Shown here: positions 1-5,956 of the stretch, piece by piece | How the letters are laid out: each line of letters starts with the position of its first letter | Position numbering within the stretch: position 1 is the stretch's first letter | Made by a program: the position numbers and the translations under genes | NCBI GenBank assembly: GCA_013329455.1 | Contig: DUKF01000048.1 | Location: 1-7,370 of the forward strand | Source: Methanotrichaceae archaeon | GTDB lineage: Archaea > Halobacteriota > Methanosarcinia > Methanotrichales > Methanotrichaceae | DNA length: 7,370 nucleotides | Direction of reading: 5' to 3' | The notes under the pieces: model-generated | The model's database searches: none | Seen by the model: only the letters and a program-made list of their open reading frames with translations | Told to the model about the DNA's origin: nothing

Positions 1-684
1 GGTCCTGTCGAGGTTGCTGGGTCGGGCTACCAGGCGATCAGGTTCGAGGTCAAGCACGAGGGCCTCAAGTACTCCATGACCTACGACGAGAATACTGGCC
101 TTCTCCTCCACCACAGGTACGACATCCTATCAGCCGACGGCGCCACCGTCGAGACCGGCATAATCGATTTCAGGAACAAACGGCAGGTTGAGATCCCCTG
201 GGCCGGCGGGTCAGCTCCAGCTTGGCTTCGGGCAGGTCAGACGACGACCTACCAGGGCCAGACGGTCTACCAGATCCCCGGGACTACGGCCTCACCCTTC
301 CCAGTGACCCTCCAGGCCGAGGTCGTCTCGGTCCAGGCCAAATCGTCCATCGTCAAGTGGACGTACGTGGGACAGAGCGCTCCATCGATCCCTGCGTATA
401 CCGCCAGCGGCGTCAGTCAGTTTTTGGGATTCTGGCTTCCCGAGGTGGCTCTCGAGATCGACGAGGTTGGAGAGGTGGACGCGGACCCAGATACCGGCAT
501 CACGATAACTGTGATCCAGAACGATCAGAGCGGGATCGTCTTCGAACAGACGAACAGCCGTGACTACCAGAGACTCCTCACCTACGACAAGGCGACAGGA
601 AAGATCATCAAGAGCTATGAAGAGCAGCTGACCGAGGCGATGACAAATACAGTCCAGAAGACATTGCTGCAACTTGCCTCTTGA
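1..684 (+). CDS. Unrecognised, probably exported protein, 3' part (5' truncated by window edge)
   Basis: The frame is open from base 1 to a TGA at 682-684, giving 227 visible residues, so the true start lies upstream. The ATG at 76 is internal: the preceding codons read smoothly into it (IRFEVKHEGLKYS). The protein is rich in Thr, Val, Gln, Gly and aromatic residues, with alternating polar and hydrophobic stretches typical of beta-sheet. It has no visible membrane segment and no cysteine. Two hairpin-like segments resemble each other: TYDENTG (visible residues 27-33), followed by LLLHHRYDIL, and TYDKATG (194-200), followed by KIIKSYEEQL. 'YD..TG.L' segments are common in secreted or lipid-anchored beta proteins, so an extracytoplasmic location is likely, but the N-terminus that would prove it is missing. 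I do not recognise the family. The TPR gene follows after 89 nt on the same strand and may be co-transcribed. Confidence 0.75.
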   Translation, partial: GPVEVAGSGYQAIRFEVKHEGLKYSMTYDENTGLLLHHRYDILSADGATVETGIIDFRNKRQVEIPWAGGSAPAWLRAGQTTTYQGQTVYQIPGTTASPFPVTLQAEVVSVQAKSSIVKWTYVGQSAPSIPAYTASGVSQFLGFWLPEVALEIDEVGEVDADPDTGITITVIQNDQSGIVFEQTNSRDYQRLLTYDKATGKIIKSYEEQLTEAMTNTVQKTLLQLAS

Positions 685-773
685 GATGGGCCGATTTGAG
701 GAAGGGTGGGACCGACTTCGTCCTGGCGCGGGATTTGGACCAGCCGGACCGCCAATTTTTGGAGGTGGAGGAT

Positions 774-1367
774 GTGAAGATGAACCCGTCGCTTGCTTTG
801 GTGGTAATCTTCGTTTCGCTGATCCTGATGGGCGGCGGGACGGCCGACGATGCCGCTCCTGCAGAGATTCTGGATTTGGCCGCTCAGACCTCTGAACGCT
901 GGGTCGAGAAGGGCGAAGAATATCTGTCGATGGGGATGTACAACGAGTCCATTGCGTCATTCGACAAGGCTCTGGAGGTGGACCCCGAGAACGCAATCGC
1001 CTTGAATGGCAAAGGCTTCACCCTATTATCCCTGGGCCAGTACAACGAGTCGATCTCGCACTTCGATAGAGCTATCGAGATCGATCCTGAGAACGACGTG
1101 GCCTGGAACAACAAAGGCTTCGCCTTGATGTCTCTTGAGAGGTACGACGAGTCGCTCCAGTGCTTCAATAGATCTCTTGAGATCGATCCAGAGGATGCGT
1201 TCACCTGGAACAACAAGGGCTCGGCCCTCCTTTCCCTGGAAAGATACGAGGAATCTCTCGATTGCTTCGAGGAGTCGATCATGATCAATTCCTTTTATGT
1301 GAACCCCTGGATACTGAGAAATCAAGCGGATCTGGCGCTAAAAGAAAAGAAGAAGGAGAGCTGCTAG
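774..1367 (+). CDS. Small exported TPR (tetratricopeptide repeat) protein
   Basis: The 197-residue protein has an N-terminal hydrophobic segment (about residues 5-22, LALVVIFVSLILMGGG) that looks like a signal peptide or membrane anchor. A short linker is followed by four 34-residue TPR units at about 40-73, 74-107, 108-141 and 142-175. Each shows the TPR pattern of a G or A in helix A, 'Y.ES..F..A' in helix B, and a closing 'DPE(N/D)'. The fourth unit ends degenerately (INSFYVNPW) and the C-terminus is lysine-rich (KEKKKESC). TPR arrays are protein-protein scaffolds, so no catalytic role is implied. The start is GTG at 774: GGAGGTGGAGG (761-771) lies just before it, with GGAGGTG six bases from the GTG. 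ATG at 780 is nearly as good and removes only two residues. An in-frame TTG at 681 would add an unlikely charged extension. The binding partner is unknown. Confidence 0.85.
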   Translation: MKMNPSLALVVIFVSLILMGGGTADDAAPAEILDLAAQTSERWVEKGEEYLSMGMYNESIASFDKALEVDPENAIALNGKGFTLLSLGQYNESISHFDRAIEIDPENDVAWNNKGFALMSLERYDESLQCFNRSLEIDPEDAFTWNNKGSALLSLERYEESLDCFEESIMINSFYVNPWILRNQADLALKEKKKESC

Positions 1368-1436
1368 CTGAAGGGGTGGACGGGCGGATAGATCTGCACC
1401 GACAGACGGCCGGGCGTCGGAATCTCCCTCCAAAAA

Positions 1437-1443
1437 CTTAAAT
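1437..1443 (+). promoter_or_regulatory. Archaeal TATA box for the nitroreductase-msrA unit
   Basis: CTTAAAT, preceded by an A run (AAAAA at 1432-1436), sits in the 100-nt gap after the TPR gene. Its centre near 1440 predicts transcription from about 1466. That would place ATG 1468 at the very 5' end (leaderless) and give ATG 1492 a leader of about 25 nt containing a Shine-Dalgarno-like GAGGCGATC. The call rests on motif and spacing only. Confidence 0.5.
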
Positions 1444-1491
1444 CCTCGTCCCGCCCCAAAGTTTGTCATGAGCAGCGAAAGAGGCGATCAG

Positions 1492-2067
1492 ATGAACGAG
1501 ATCTTCAGGAACATATACGCCCGCAGGTCTGTCAGGAACTACCTTCATGACGAGGTGCCGGACGAGGTGATTCTGGATTTGATAAAGGCGGGGATCCGGG
1601 CACCAAGCGCCATTAACGAGCAGCCATGGAGGTTCGTGATCGTAAAGAATAGAGACATCATCGCTGAATACTCCAGCAGAGCAAAGGAGCTCAGCCTCGA
1701 ACAGTTTCAGGGCTCAGACCATCCCGAGGTTCAAGGGTTGATCAGGATGGTCTCAAACCCCAAATTCAACATCTTTTATGATGCTCCTGTCCTGGTTATG
1801 ATTTTCAGTCGCCCTGATGCCCTCGTTCCGGAGATCGACTGCGCCCTAGCAGCCGAAAACATGATGCTTTCAGCCTGGTCCCTTGGAATAGGAAGTTGCT
1901 GGATAGGACTTGCGGTCCCTCTCGGCGGAGACGAATATTTTCTGAAAGAGGTCGGGGTTCCGGAGGGCTACAAGCTGGTGGCACCCCTCATCTTTGGCTA
2001 TCCTGCTAAAGCAGATCATAAGCCTACGCCCCGTGACGAGGACGTGGTTTTGAGGTGGGTGAAGTAA
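1492..2067 (+). CDS. Nitroreductase-family flavoprotein
   Basis: This 191-residue protein has the hallmarks of the FMN-dependent nitroreductase superfamily. RRSVR at residues 11-15 is the N-terminal FMN-phosphate-binding Arg cluster. [12 protein letters not shown] at about 37-48 is the conserved 'PSA.N.QPW' segment. [20 protein letters not shown] at about 120-139 is the helix plus 'LG.GSCWIG' flavin loop, and FGYP lies near the end (168-171). Family members are usually cytosolic homodimers that use NAD(P)H to reduce nitro compounds, quinones or flavins; in methanogens the real substrate is mostly unknown. The length is normal. I chose ATG 1492 because GAGGCGATC (1481-1489) precedes it as a binding site and [15 protein letters not shown] matches the usual family N-terminus. 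ATG 1468 would add eight residues (MSSERGDQ) and suit a leaderless transcript. MsrA follows closely, suggesting a shared transcript. Confidence 0.9.
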   Translation: MNEIFRNIYARRSVRNYLHDEVPDEVILDLIKAGIRAPSAINEQPWRFVIVKNRDIIAEYSSRAKELSLEQFQGSDHPEVQGLIRMVSNPKFNIFYDAPVLVMIFSRPDALVPEIDCALAAENMMLSAWSLGIGSCWIGLAVPLGGDEYFLKEVGVPEGYKLVAPLIFGYPAKADHKPTPRDEDVVLRWVK

Positions 2068-2087
2068 CCGAAGGAGATGGGATAACA

Positions 2088-2609
2088 TTGAGCGAAATAG
2101 AAGCTGACGATGCTGACAATATAGCTGGCCGCAAGACCGAGAAGGCCACCTTCGCTGCGGGCTGTTTCTGGGGCGTTGAGGCGGCCTTCAGAGAAGTCGA
2201 AGGGGTAGTCTCGACCTCGGTGGGGTTCACTGGAGGCATCACCGAAAACCCGACCTACGAGGAGGTCTGCACCGGCAGGACAGGCCACGCCGAGGCGGTA
2301 GAGGTCGTCAACGACCCTGATGTCGTCTCCTACGAGGAGCTTCTTGACCTCTTCTGGTCGATCCACGATCCAACGACCCTGAACAGGCAGGGTCCCGACG
2401 TTGGGACCCAGTACCGTTCGGCGATCTTCTATCACGACACTGAACAGGAAGCGGCCGCCCGTGCCAAAATGGAGATACTCCAGAGGTCCGGCCTATATAA
2501 AAAAGAGATCGTGACCGAGATCGTCCCTGCATCCGAGTTTTACAAGGCCGAGGAGTACCACCAGATGTACTTCGAAAAGCACGGACGAAGAGGGTGCAGG
2601 CTGTGGTGA
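2088..2609 (+). CDS. msrA: Peptide methionine sulfoxide reductase MsrA
   Basis: MsrA reduces the S-epimer of methionine sulfoxide, free or in proteins, back to methionine. From TTG 2088 the protein has 173 residues. [12 protein letters not shown] carries the catalytic Cys (C26) in the invariant GCFWG motif. [23 protein letters not shown] and [24 protein letters not shown] are the other conserved blocks, and the C-terminal A.EYHQ.YFEKHG is typical. A Cys near the C-terminus (C170 in RRGCRLW) is the likely resolving cysteine that forms the thioredoxin-reducible disulfide. The start is uncertain: TTG 2088 is preceded by AAGGAG (2071-2076), while GTG 2055 would overlap the nitroreductase end by 13 nt. 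Either gives an N-terminal extension of roughly 20-30 acidic residues before the core. The spacing implies co-transcription with the flavoprotein, consistent with an oxidative-damage role. Confidence 0.95.
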   Translation: MSEIEADDADNIAGRKTEKATFAAGCFWGVEAAFREVEGVVSTSVGFTGGITENPTYEEVCTGRTGHAEAVEVVNDPDVVSYEELLDLFWSIHDPTTLNRQGPDVGTQYRSAIFYHDTEQEAAARAKMEILQRSGLYKKEIVTEIVPASEFYKAEEYHQMYFEKHGRRGCRLW

Positions 2610-2633
2610 TGCGTGAACTGCAGAAGAAAGTTT

Positions 2634-2649
2634 GGTGAAGTGCTTCACC
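2634..2649. terminator. Hairpin between convergent genes, candidate bidirectional terminator
   Basis: GGTGAAG-TG-CTTCACC is a perfect inverted repeat, folding as a 6-bp stem with a GTGC tetraloop. It lies between the msrA stop (2609) and the end of the convergent gene, and includes that gene's stop codon (2645-2647). Neither side has a strong U-tract, so it may protect 3' ends or limit read-through rather than terminate by itself. Confidence 0.35.
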
Positions 2650-3634
2650 TCACCTGCACGAAGGGCACCCCCCTCCACTGGGCGTTCCTCAGCTGATCTC
2701 CGAAGGTGAAGTAATAGTCATACTCGAAGATCTTTCCATCCTTCATGGTCACGGTGATGGGCATCTCGAAGGCGCCCCAGGTCCAAAGCTCAAGCTCGAA
2801 GTCGTTGTAGGGGTCGTAGCTCGTATATTCAGAGGGGCTGAAGGTTGGATGGAGCTGGTAATGGACGGACCGCACGTTGAACTTGTCGAGCCCTGTGACC
2901 AGGACCTTGATCCTGAATACCTGCCGCCCGTACGAGTTGTAGGAGTAGTAGACGGTGTTGGTGACCGGATCCACGGCTTGGGTCACGATCTGAATGTCCG
3001 GTCTAGCGCCCGGTCCGCTTGAAGATCCATCCGGCCAGACGTAGATCCAAAGCACGTTGCTCCATCCGGAGTTCTCTCCATAAACCGCTAGCTGGTGCCA
3101 TCCTGGATCATCCACCTCAAGCCAGCCGTTGAAATAATCCTCCCACTTGTATCCGATTGAGGTCCATTCCTCGCGCCCGTTTGGATACCTCTCGTACGAC
3201 CAGATTCGCTGCGGCTGGTCGTTGTTCACGAGAAGGTTTGTTCGACCGCCGGACCAGTAACCCGAGGCGTCCATGGTCCACGCTCCATTGTAAAGGATTA
3301 AGACCTGGAGACCTGGCATGGTGACAAGAGCGCGATCGACACCACCGATGGAGCTTGCTTGGCTGTATGTGAGAGCCTCCCCCTCAGATAGCTGGGTTGC
3401 AGCTTCTCCAGAGGAAGCCGACGGCGTAAGTGCGGGCTGCGAGCTGATGTAGGGCCTCGACGAAGTTGGCTCTCCTGAGGACGGTTGCTCGCTGATCGAT
3501 CCGTCCGGATAGTCTGGTCCAGTCTCCAATTCAGGCCCAATGGGCGGCATGGAAGGAGCTTCTGCAGCATACGCCAAGGCTGAAAATATCAAGGTGAACG
3601 CCAATACGACATAGATTGATTTATTTGCTTTCAA
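2645..3634 (-). CDS. Secreted protein with C-terminal pYEATS-like domain
   Basis: The 329-residue protein begins with a signal peptide (KANKSIYVVLAFTLIFSALAYA, cleavage likely near residue 23). A Ser/Pro/Glu/Gly-rich linker runs to about residue 90. Next is a Trp- and Tyr-rich beta domain (about 105-205), containing PGWHQLAVYGENSGWSNVLW, which looks like an Ig-like fold. The last part (about 239-311) matches the YEATS plan: VFRIKVLV strand, SVHYQLHPTF (LHPTF at 261-265), NDFELELWTWGAFEMPITV (WGAF at 286-289), then DGKIFEYDYYFTF. YEATS domains have the equivalent 'LH.SF' and 'GWGEF' motifs; the prokaryotic version (pYEATS) is usually intracellular or attached to signalling or effector modules, so a secreted form is unusual. 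In eukaryotes YEATS reads acylated lysine; the ligand here is unknown. The start is TTG 3634 with GGAG nine bases upstream on the minus strand; no better start precedes the signal peptide. It converges on msrA. Confidence 0.8.
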   Translation of the reverse strand: MKANKSIYVVLAFTLIFSALAYAAEAPSMPPIGPELETGPDYPDGSISEQPSSGEPTSSRPYISSQPALTPSASSGEAATQLSEGEALTYSQASSIGGVDRALVTMPGLQVLILYNGAWTMDASGYWSGGRTNLLVNNDQPQRIWSYERYPNGREEWTSIGYKWEDYFNGWLEVDDPGWHQLAVYGENSGWSNVLWIYVWPDGSSSGPGARPDIQIVTQAVDPVTNTVYYSYNSYGRQVFRIKVLVTGLDKFNVRSVHYQLHPTFSPSEYTSYDPYNDFELELWTWGAFEMPITVTMKDGKIFEYDYYFTFGDQLRNAQWRGVPFVQVR

Positions 3635-3941
3635 CTATCCCCACTCCATTTAATTGTGAAAATCGAAGCCTGAGATGCTGAAATTCATCGATTTTCCATT
3701 TTCGCGGGCGATCCCGCGGATATCGAGCTTTTCGGGGAAGATAAGTTTCCTCCTGGAAAATGCCCAGTTGTATATGTATTTTTCACGATTTAAATGCTTT
3801 TGGTCGGAGGCCTGATACGGAATCGGGAGGCATAGTGTGGAGACGGAGCTTCGAGGTCGAGGATATTCGGTTTATCCACTACGATGAACAGCATACCAGA
3901 GCAGGCAGTAATCAAAAGTACCGGTTGACTTCAAAAAAAAG
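3635..3941. other. Structured intergenic region with three inverted repeats and TATA-like boxes
   Basis: The 307-base gap between the pYEATS-like gene and the hydrolase holds no recognised gene. It contains a 9-bp perfect inverted repeat, GAAAATCGA (3658-3666) with TCGATTTTC (3688-3696). A GC-rich hairpin CGCGGG-CGAT-CCCGCG lies at 3703-3718. An 8-bp repeat ATTTTCCA/TGGAAAAT (3691-3698/3754-3761) encloses that hairpin, and the small hairpin TTTCC-TCCT-GGAAA lies at 3746-3759. TATA-like sequences occur near 3770 (TATATG) and 3788-3795 (ATTTAAAT). Read on the minus strand, transcription from near 3745 would give the secreted-protein gene a leader of roughly 110 nt containing the first hairpins. 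A possible plus-strand small ORF occupies 3835-3945. Confidence 0.5.
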
Positions 3942-3945
3942 TTAA
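3835..3945 (+). CDS. Possible 36-residue ORF, or gene remnant at the edge of the AT-rich block
   Basis: GTG 3835 has GGGAGG (3825-3830) four bases upstream and an ATTTAAAT box at 3788-3795, whose predicted transcript start (about 3817) falls just before the binding site. The peptide begins WRRSFEVEDIRFIHYDEQ, ends TSKKS, and has no recognised domain. Its stop (TAA, 3943-3945) overlaps the end of the convergent hydrolase gene, and its last codons read through the A8 tract that serves as that gene's T-tract on the other strand. The C-terminus may therefore come from a junction rather than from the original gene. It could be a real small protein, a truncated native gene, or chance. Confidence 0.2.
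   Translation: MWRRSFEVEDIRFIHYDEQHTRAGSNQKYRLTSKKS
3933..3940 (-). terminator. T8 transcription terminator of the hydrolase gene
   Basis: On the minus strand a run of eight T begins two bases after the hydrolase TAA (3944-3942). Archaeal RNA polymerase terminates at such T-tracts without needing a hairpin. No stable hairpin precedes it. Confidence 0.6.
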
Positions 3946-4799
3946 ACAGGAGATTCATCCATCTCCAGAAATGTCGTAACAATTGTTCCGTATTCAACCG
4001 GTGCATAGGATGAACCTGCATGTGGAATGCCCTTGAACCTGACAAGCCATGAACCGTCAATCTGATTTGCAATTTCTACTGCAACTGACTGCGGAGTTAG
4101 GTCGTCTGCAGTACCGGTGATTAACATTACATCGTTATTGATGCCTGAAAGATTGTCATAACTGCCATTCCATTCAAGATTTGCGACAGCTTCCTTTCGT
4201 ATGCCTTCGGAGACATCCGGGTTTTGTGCACTTTCCTCTAAAAGGCCGTGCAGTTTCTCTGTTTCTGGAATGTTGGAACTGTATGAGGCAGACGAAAGGA
4301 TGGCTTTCCTGACTTTTTCTGGGTGGTCAATGAGAAGCTTTTGAGATACAGATGACCCCATTGAGACACCGTAGATGTTCATGCTGTCATACCCGAGTGA
4401 AGTGATGAGACTTGCTGCATCGTCAGATAGCTGTGCAACAGTAAACTGTGCATCGATATCTGTACTCTTCCCCATACCGCGGTGGTCGTAAGTATAAATA
4501 TGGTAATTCTCTGAAAGAATGCCCATAAATTTGGTATTCCATTGATCCATAGTCTCGCCAAATCCCATGACCATAAGAATAGGTTCAGCATTGTTCGTTC
4601 CGAATTCGCGGTATGCGAGGGTGACACCGTTTACGTCACTGTATTGAACCTGAGTGTTCTCATATGAGATTTCAGGAACAGTCCTTTCTGACGAATCTAC
4701 AGGGGTTTGTTTTGTTTCAGGTGATGTGGCGCATCCGCATGTAACGATAATGCATAGCGAAAGCACGATCGTCACTGCGGTGATAGTTGTTTCTTTCAT
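3942..4799 (-). CDS. Alpha/beta-hydrolase-fold lipoprotein
   Basis: The protein has 285 residues. The N-terminus has a hydrophobic signal (about residues 6-22) ending in CGCATS; C23 (less likely C21) would be lipidated, tethering the enzyme outside the membrane. A linker leads to a complete alpha/beta-hydrolase domain. It has an oxyanion-loop region MGFGETMDQW (78-87), YDHRGMGKS (104-112), the nucleophile elbow GVSMG with Ser146, the acid Asp232 in GTADDLTP, and catalytic His260 in GIPHAG. Such enzymes hydrolyse esters, peroxyacids or similar bonds; the substrate cannot be read from the sequence. ATG 4799 is chosen because AGGAG lies seven bases upstream; an in-frame TTG directly precedes it. 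The gene is AT-richer than its neighbours (23 G/C in 60 at 4501-4560, against 33 in 60 at 5461-5520 in the AlkD-like gene), suggesting recent transfer, perhaps from another methanogen. Confidence 0.88.
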   Translation of the reverse strand: MKETTITAVTIVLSLCIIVTCGCATSPETKQTPVDSSERTVPEISYENTQVQYSDVNGVTLAYREFGTNNAEPILMVMGFGETMDQWNTKFMGILSENYHIYTYDHRGMGKSTDIDAQFTVAQLSDDAASLITSLGYDSMNIYGVSMGSSVSQKLLIDHPEKVRKAILSSASYSSNIPETEKLHGLLEESAQNPDVSEGIRKEAVANLEWNGSYDNLSGINNDVMLITGTADDLTPQSVAVEIANQIDGSWLVRFKGIPHAGSSYAPVEYGTIVTTFLEMDESPV

Positions 4800-4870
4800 C
4801 AAATCTCTCCTGTGTTTCTTTCAGTCTTTAATCTCGTAAATAGTCTTTGAATCCTCGCTTTTTTGTATGG

Positions 4871-4880
4871 GTTAATTTAT
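4871..4880 (-). promoter_or_regulatory. Candidate TATA box for the hydrolase gene
   Basis: Read on the minus strand this is ATAAATTAAC, within the AT-rich stretch upstream of the gene. It predicts a transcript start near 4850 and a leader of about 50 nt ending in the AGGAG site. A second AT-rich candidate lies near 4838-4844, so the choice is weak. Confidence 0.3.
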
Positions 4881-5094
4881 GGGATCACAAATCCGCTGGT
4901 TTGGTAGTAACAACCTCGTGATTGCCGGGAATCAGAATGCTCATGAGATGTATCGGTACCAATCGTCTTAGAAGTCGAGTTCATGACAGGTACTTGCATG
5001 ATTGAGCCCGCTTATCGCTATCCTGAGGTTACCCACCCGAAATGGCGAAGAGCCGATTATTAGATTGTGCCTCAACGAGGAAAATTCACATAAG

Positions 5095-5102
5095 CTATAA
5101 TC
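5095..5102 (+). promoter_or_regulatory. Archaeal TATA box for the AlkD-like gene
   Basis: CTATAATC, centred near 5098, predicts a transcript start around 5124. That leaves a leader of about 33 nt before ATG 5157, containing GGAGGT at 5140-5145. The spacing supports ATG 5157 over the earlier TTG 5127 and GTG 5130. Confidence 0.45.
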
Positions 5103-5156
5103 TTGATGTGATTCTTCACCGGGACTTTGGTGGAAAGATGGAGGTTTGGTGAAAAG

Positions 5157-5867
5157 ATGAAGGGCGATGTGATCTCTGCTGTAAGAAAAGACCTTGAAGA
5201 GAACGCAGACGAGAAGGCGAGGGAGAGCGGCCAGCGGTTCTTCAAAGAGGAGGCGTTGCTCCACGGCGTGAAGGCATCGATTGTGAGAGAGATCGCCAAG
5301 AGGCGCTTTCGGGAAATAAAGGACCGGGAGAAAGAGGAGATTTTCTCCATCTGCGAAGAGCTCTTGAAGTCGGACTACAGCGAGGAGGCCTTCATCGCCT
5401 TCGAATGGACTTACTCGCTGAGAAAGCAATACGAGCCCACAGACTTCTTCGTTTTCGAGAGGTGGCTTTCTGATTACGTCAACAACTGGGCCAAGTGCGA
5501 CACCCTCTGCAATCACACCCTTGGATCCTTCATCGAGATGTACCCCGAATACCTGAAGAACCTCAAAGGCTGGACGGGATCGGAGAACAGATGGCTTCGG
5601 CGGGCCTCGGCGGTGACTCTGATACTTCCGGCCCGAAAGGGCGAGTTTCTGGAGGAGGTCTTCGAGATATCCGACCTGCTCCTTGAAGACGGGGACGACC
5701 TCGTCCAGAAGGGCTACGGCTGGATGCTGAAAGAGGCGAGCAAAAAGCACCAACTAGAGGTCTTCGAATACGTAATGAAAAACAAAGGTGAGATGCCCAG
5801 AACAGCTCTGAGGTACGCGATAGAGAAGATGCCCGAGGACCTGAGACGAAGGGCGATGGAGAGATGA
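5157..5867 (+). CDS. AlkD-like DNA alkylation repair protein
   Basis: The 236-residue protein is almost entirely helical and matches the HEAT-like-repeat DNA alkylation repair family of the AlkC/AlkD type. These DNA glycosylases excise N3- or N7-alkylated purines without flipping the base into a pocket. Visible family landmarks are NNWAKCDTLC, with Trp111 and Asp115 in the W-x3-D spacing of the AlkD active site; WLRRASAV (Arg148/149), likely supplying the third key residue; VQKGYGWMLKEA, with Trp189; and the terminal MPRTALRYAIEKMPEDLR. All key positions appear present, so an active enzyme is likely, although some family members only bind structured DNA. ATG 5157 is chosen from the TATA spacing and GGAGGT at 5140-5145. 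TTG 5127 or GTG 5130 would add nine or ten residues. It has its own promoter and stands alone on this strand until the next separately promoted gene. Confidence 0.88.
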   Translation: MKGDVISAVRKDLEENADEKARESGQRFFKEEALLHGVKASIVREIAKRRFREIKDREKEEIFSICEELLKSDYSEEAFIAFEWTYSLRKQYEPTDFFVFERWLSDYVNNWAKCDTLCNHTLGSFIEMYPEYLKNLKGWTGSENRWLRRASAVTLILPARKGEFLEEVFEISDLLLEDGDDLVQKGYGWMLKEASKKHQLEVFEYVMKNKGEMPRTALRYAIEKMPEDLRRRAMER

Positions 5868-5925
5868 GATCAGGTCTGTTGACAGGTCAAATCATGAATT
5901 ACGACTGTCTTTTTCCTGCCGTTTC

Positions 5926-5935
5926 TTTTTTATGG
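5926..5935 (+). promoter_or_regulatory. TATA-like box for the 135-residue orphan, T-rich end of the AlkD-like unit
   Basis: TTTTTTATGG is centred near 5930, about 26 nt before ATG 5957, so the transcript would begin at or next to the start codon. No binding site precedes that ATG, as expected for a leaderless mRNA. The T6 run here, together with T5 at 5910-5914, could also terminate transcription from the AlkD-like gene. Confidence 0.4.
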
Positions 5936-5956
5936 TTCGCCATTTCAGCTTGAACC

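Larger units (their letters stand above)
4803..5156. other. Divergent intergenic region, no supported gene
   Basis: About 350 bases separate the hydrolase start (minus) from the AlkD-like start (plus). The left part is AT-rich like the hydrolase; composition returns towards the GC-rich background after about 4900. Only very short open frames occur: a 30-codon plus-strand frame from the ATG near 4879, and a 36-codon minus-strand frame overlapping it. Neither has a binding site or a recognisable product. The region contains the outward promoters of the flanking genes. I see no terminal inverted repeats, transposase remnant or tRNA that would explain the composition change. Confidence 0.5.

Noticed and set aside
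292..996. 234-codon minus-strand open frame across the first two genes
   Set aside because: It spans the ends of two plus-strand genes with clear protein features, and its Arg/Pro/Ser-rich translation is typical of an antisense GC-rich frame.
2390..2409. Perfect 7-bp inverted repeat GGGTCCC/GGGACCC inside msrA
   Set aside because: It encodes the conserved MsrA segment QGPDVGTQ, so the bases are explained by protein constraint; a regulatory role is not needed.
3661..3700. Possible C/D-box guide RNA (CTGA and GATGA-like motifs)
   Set aside because: The C-box match is imperfect and no C'/D' pair with proper spacing could be found, so the inverted repeats explain the region better.
3916..4955. 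GTACCG on the left and CGGTAC on the right of the AT-rich block as possible terminal repeats
   Set aside because: Six bases of inverted identity at unequal distances from the gene are expected by chance, and there is no transposase or target duplication.
4968..5753. Long minus-strand open frame antisense to the AlkD-like gene
   Set aside because: It is mostly a shadow of a strongly supported gene in a GC-rich sequence and its translation shows no family features. Its tail (GNLRIAISGLNHAS...) runs into the intergenic gap but cannot be tied to any known repeat by eye.
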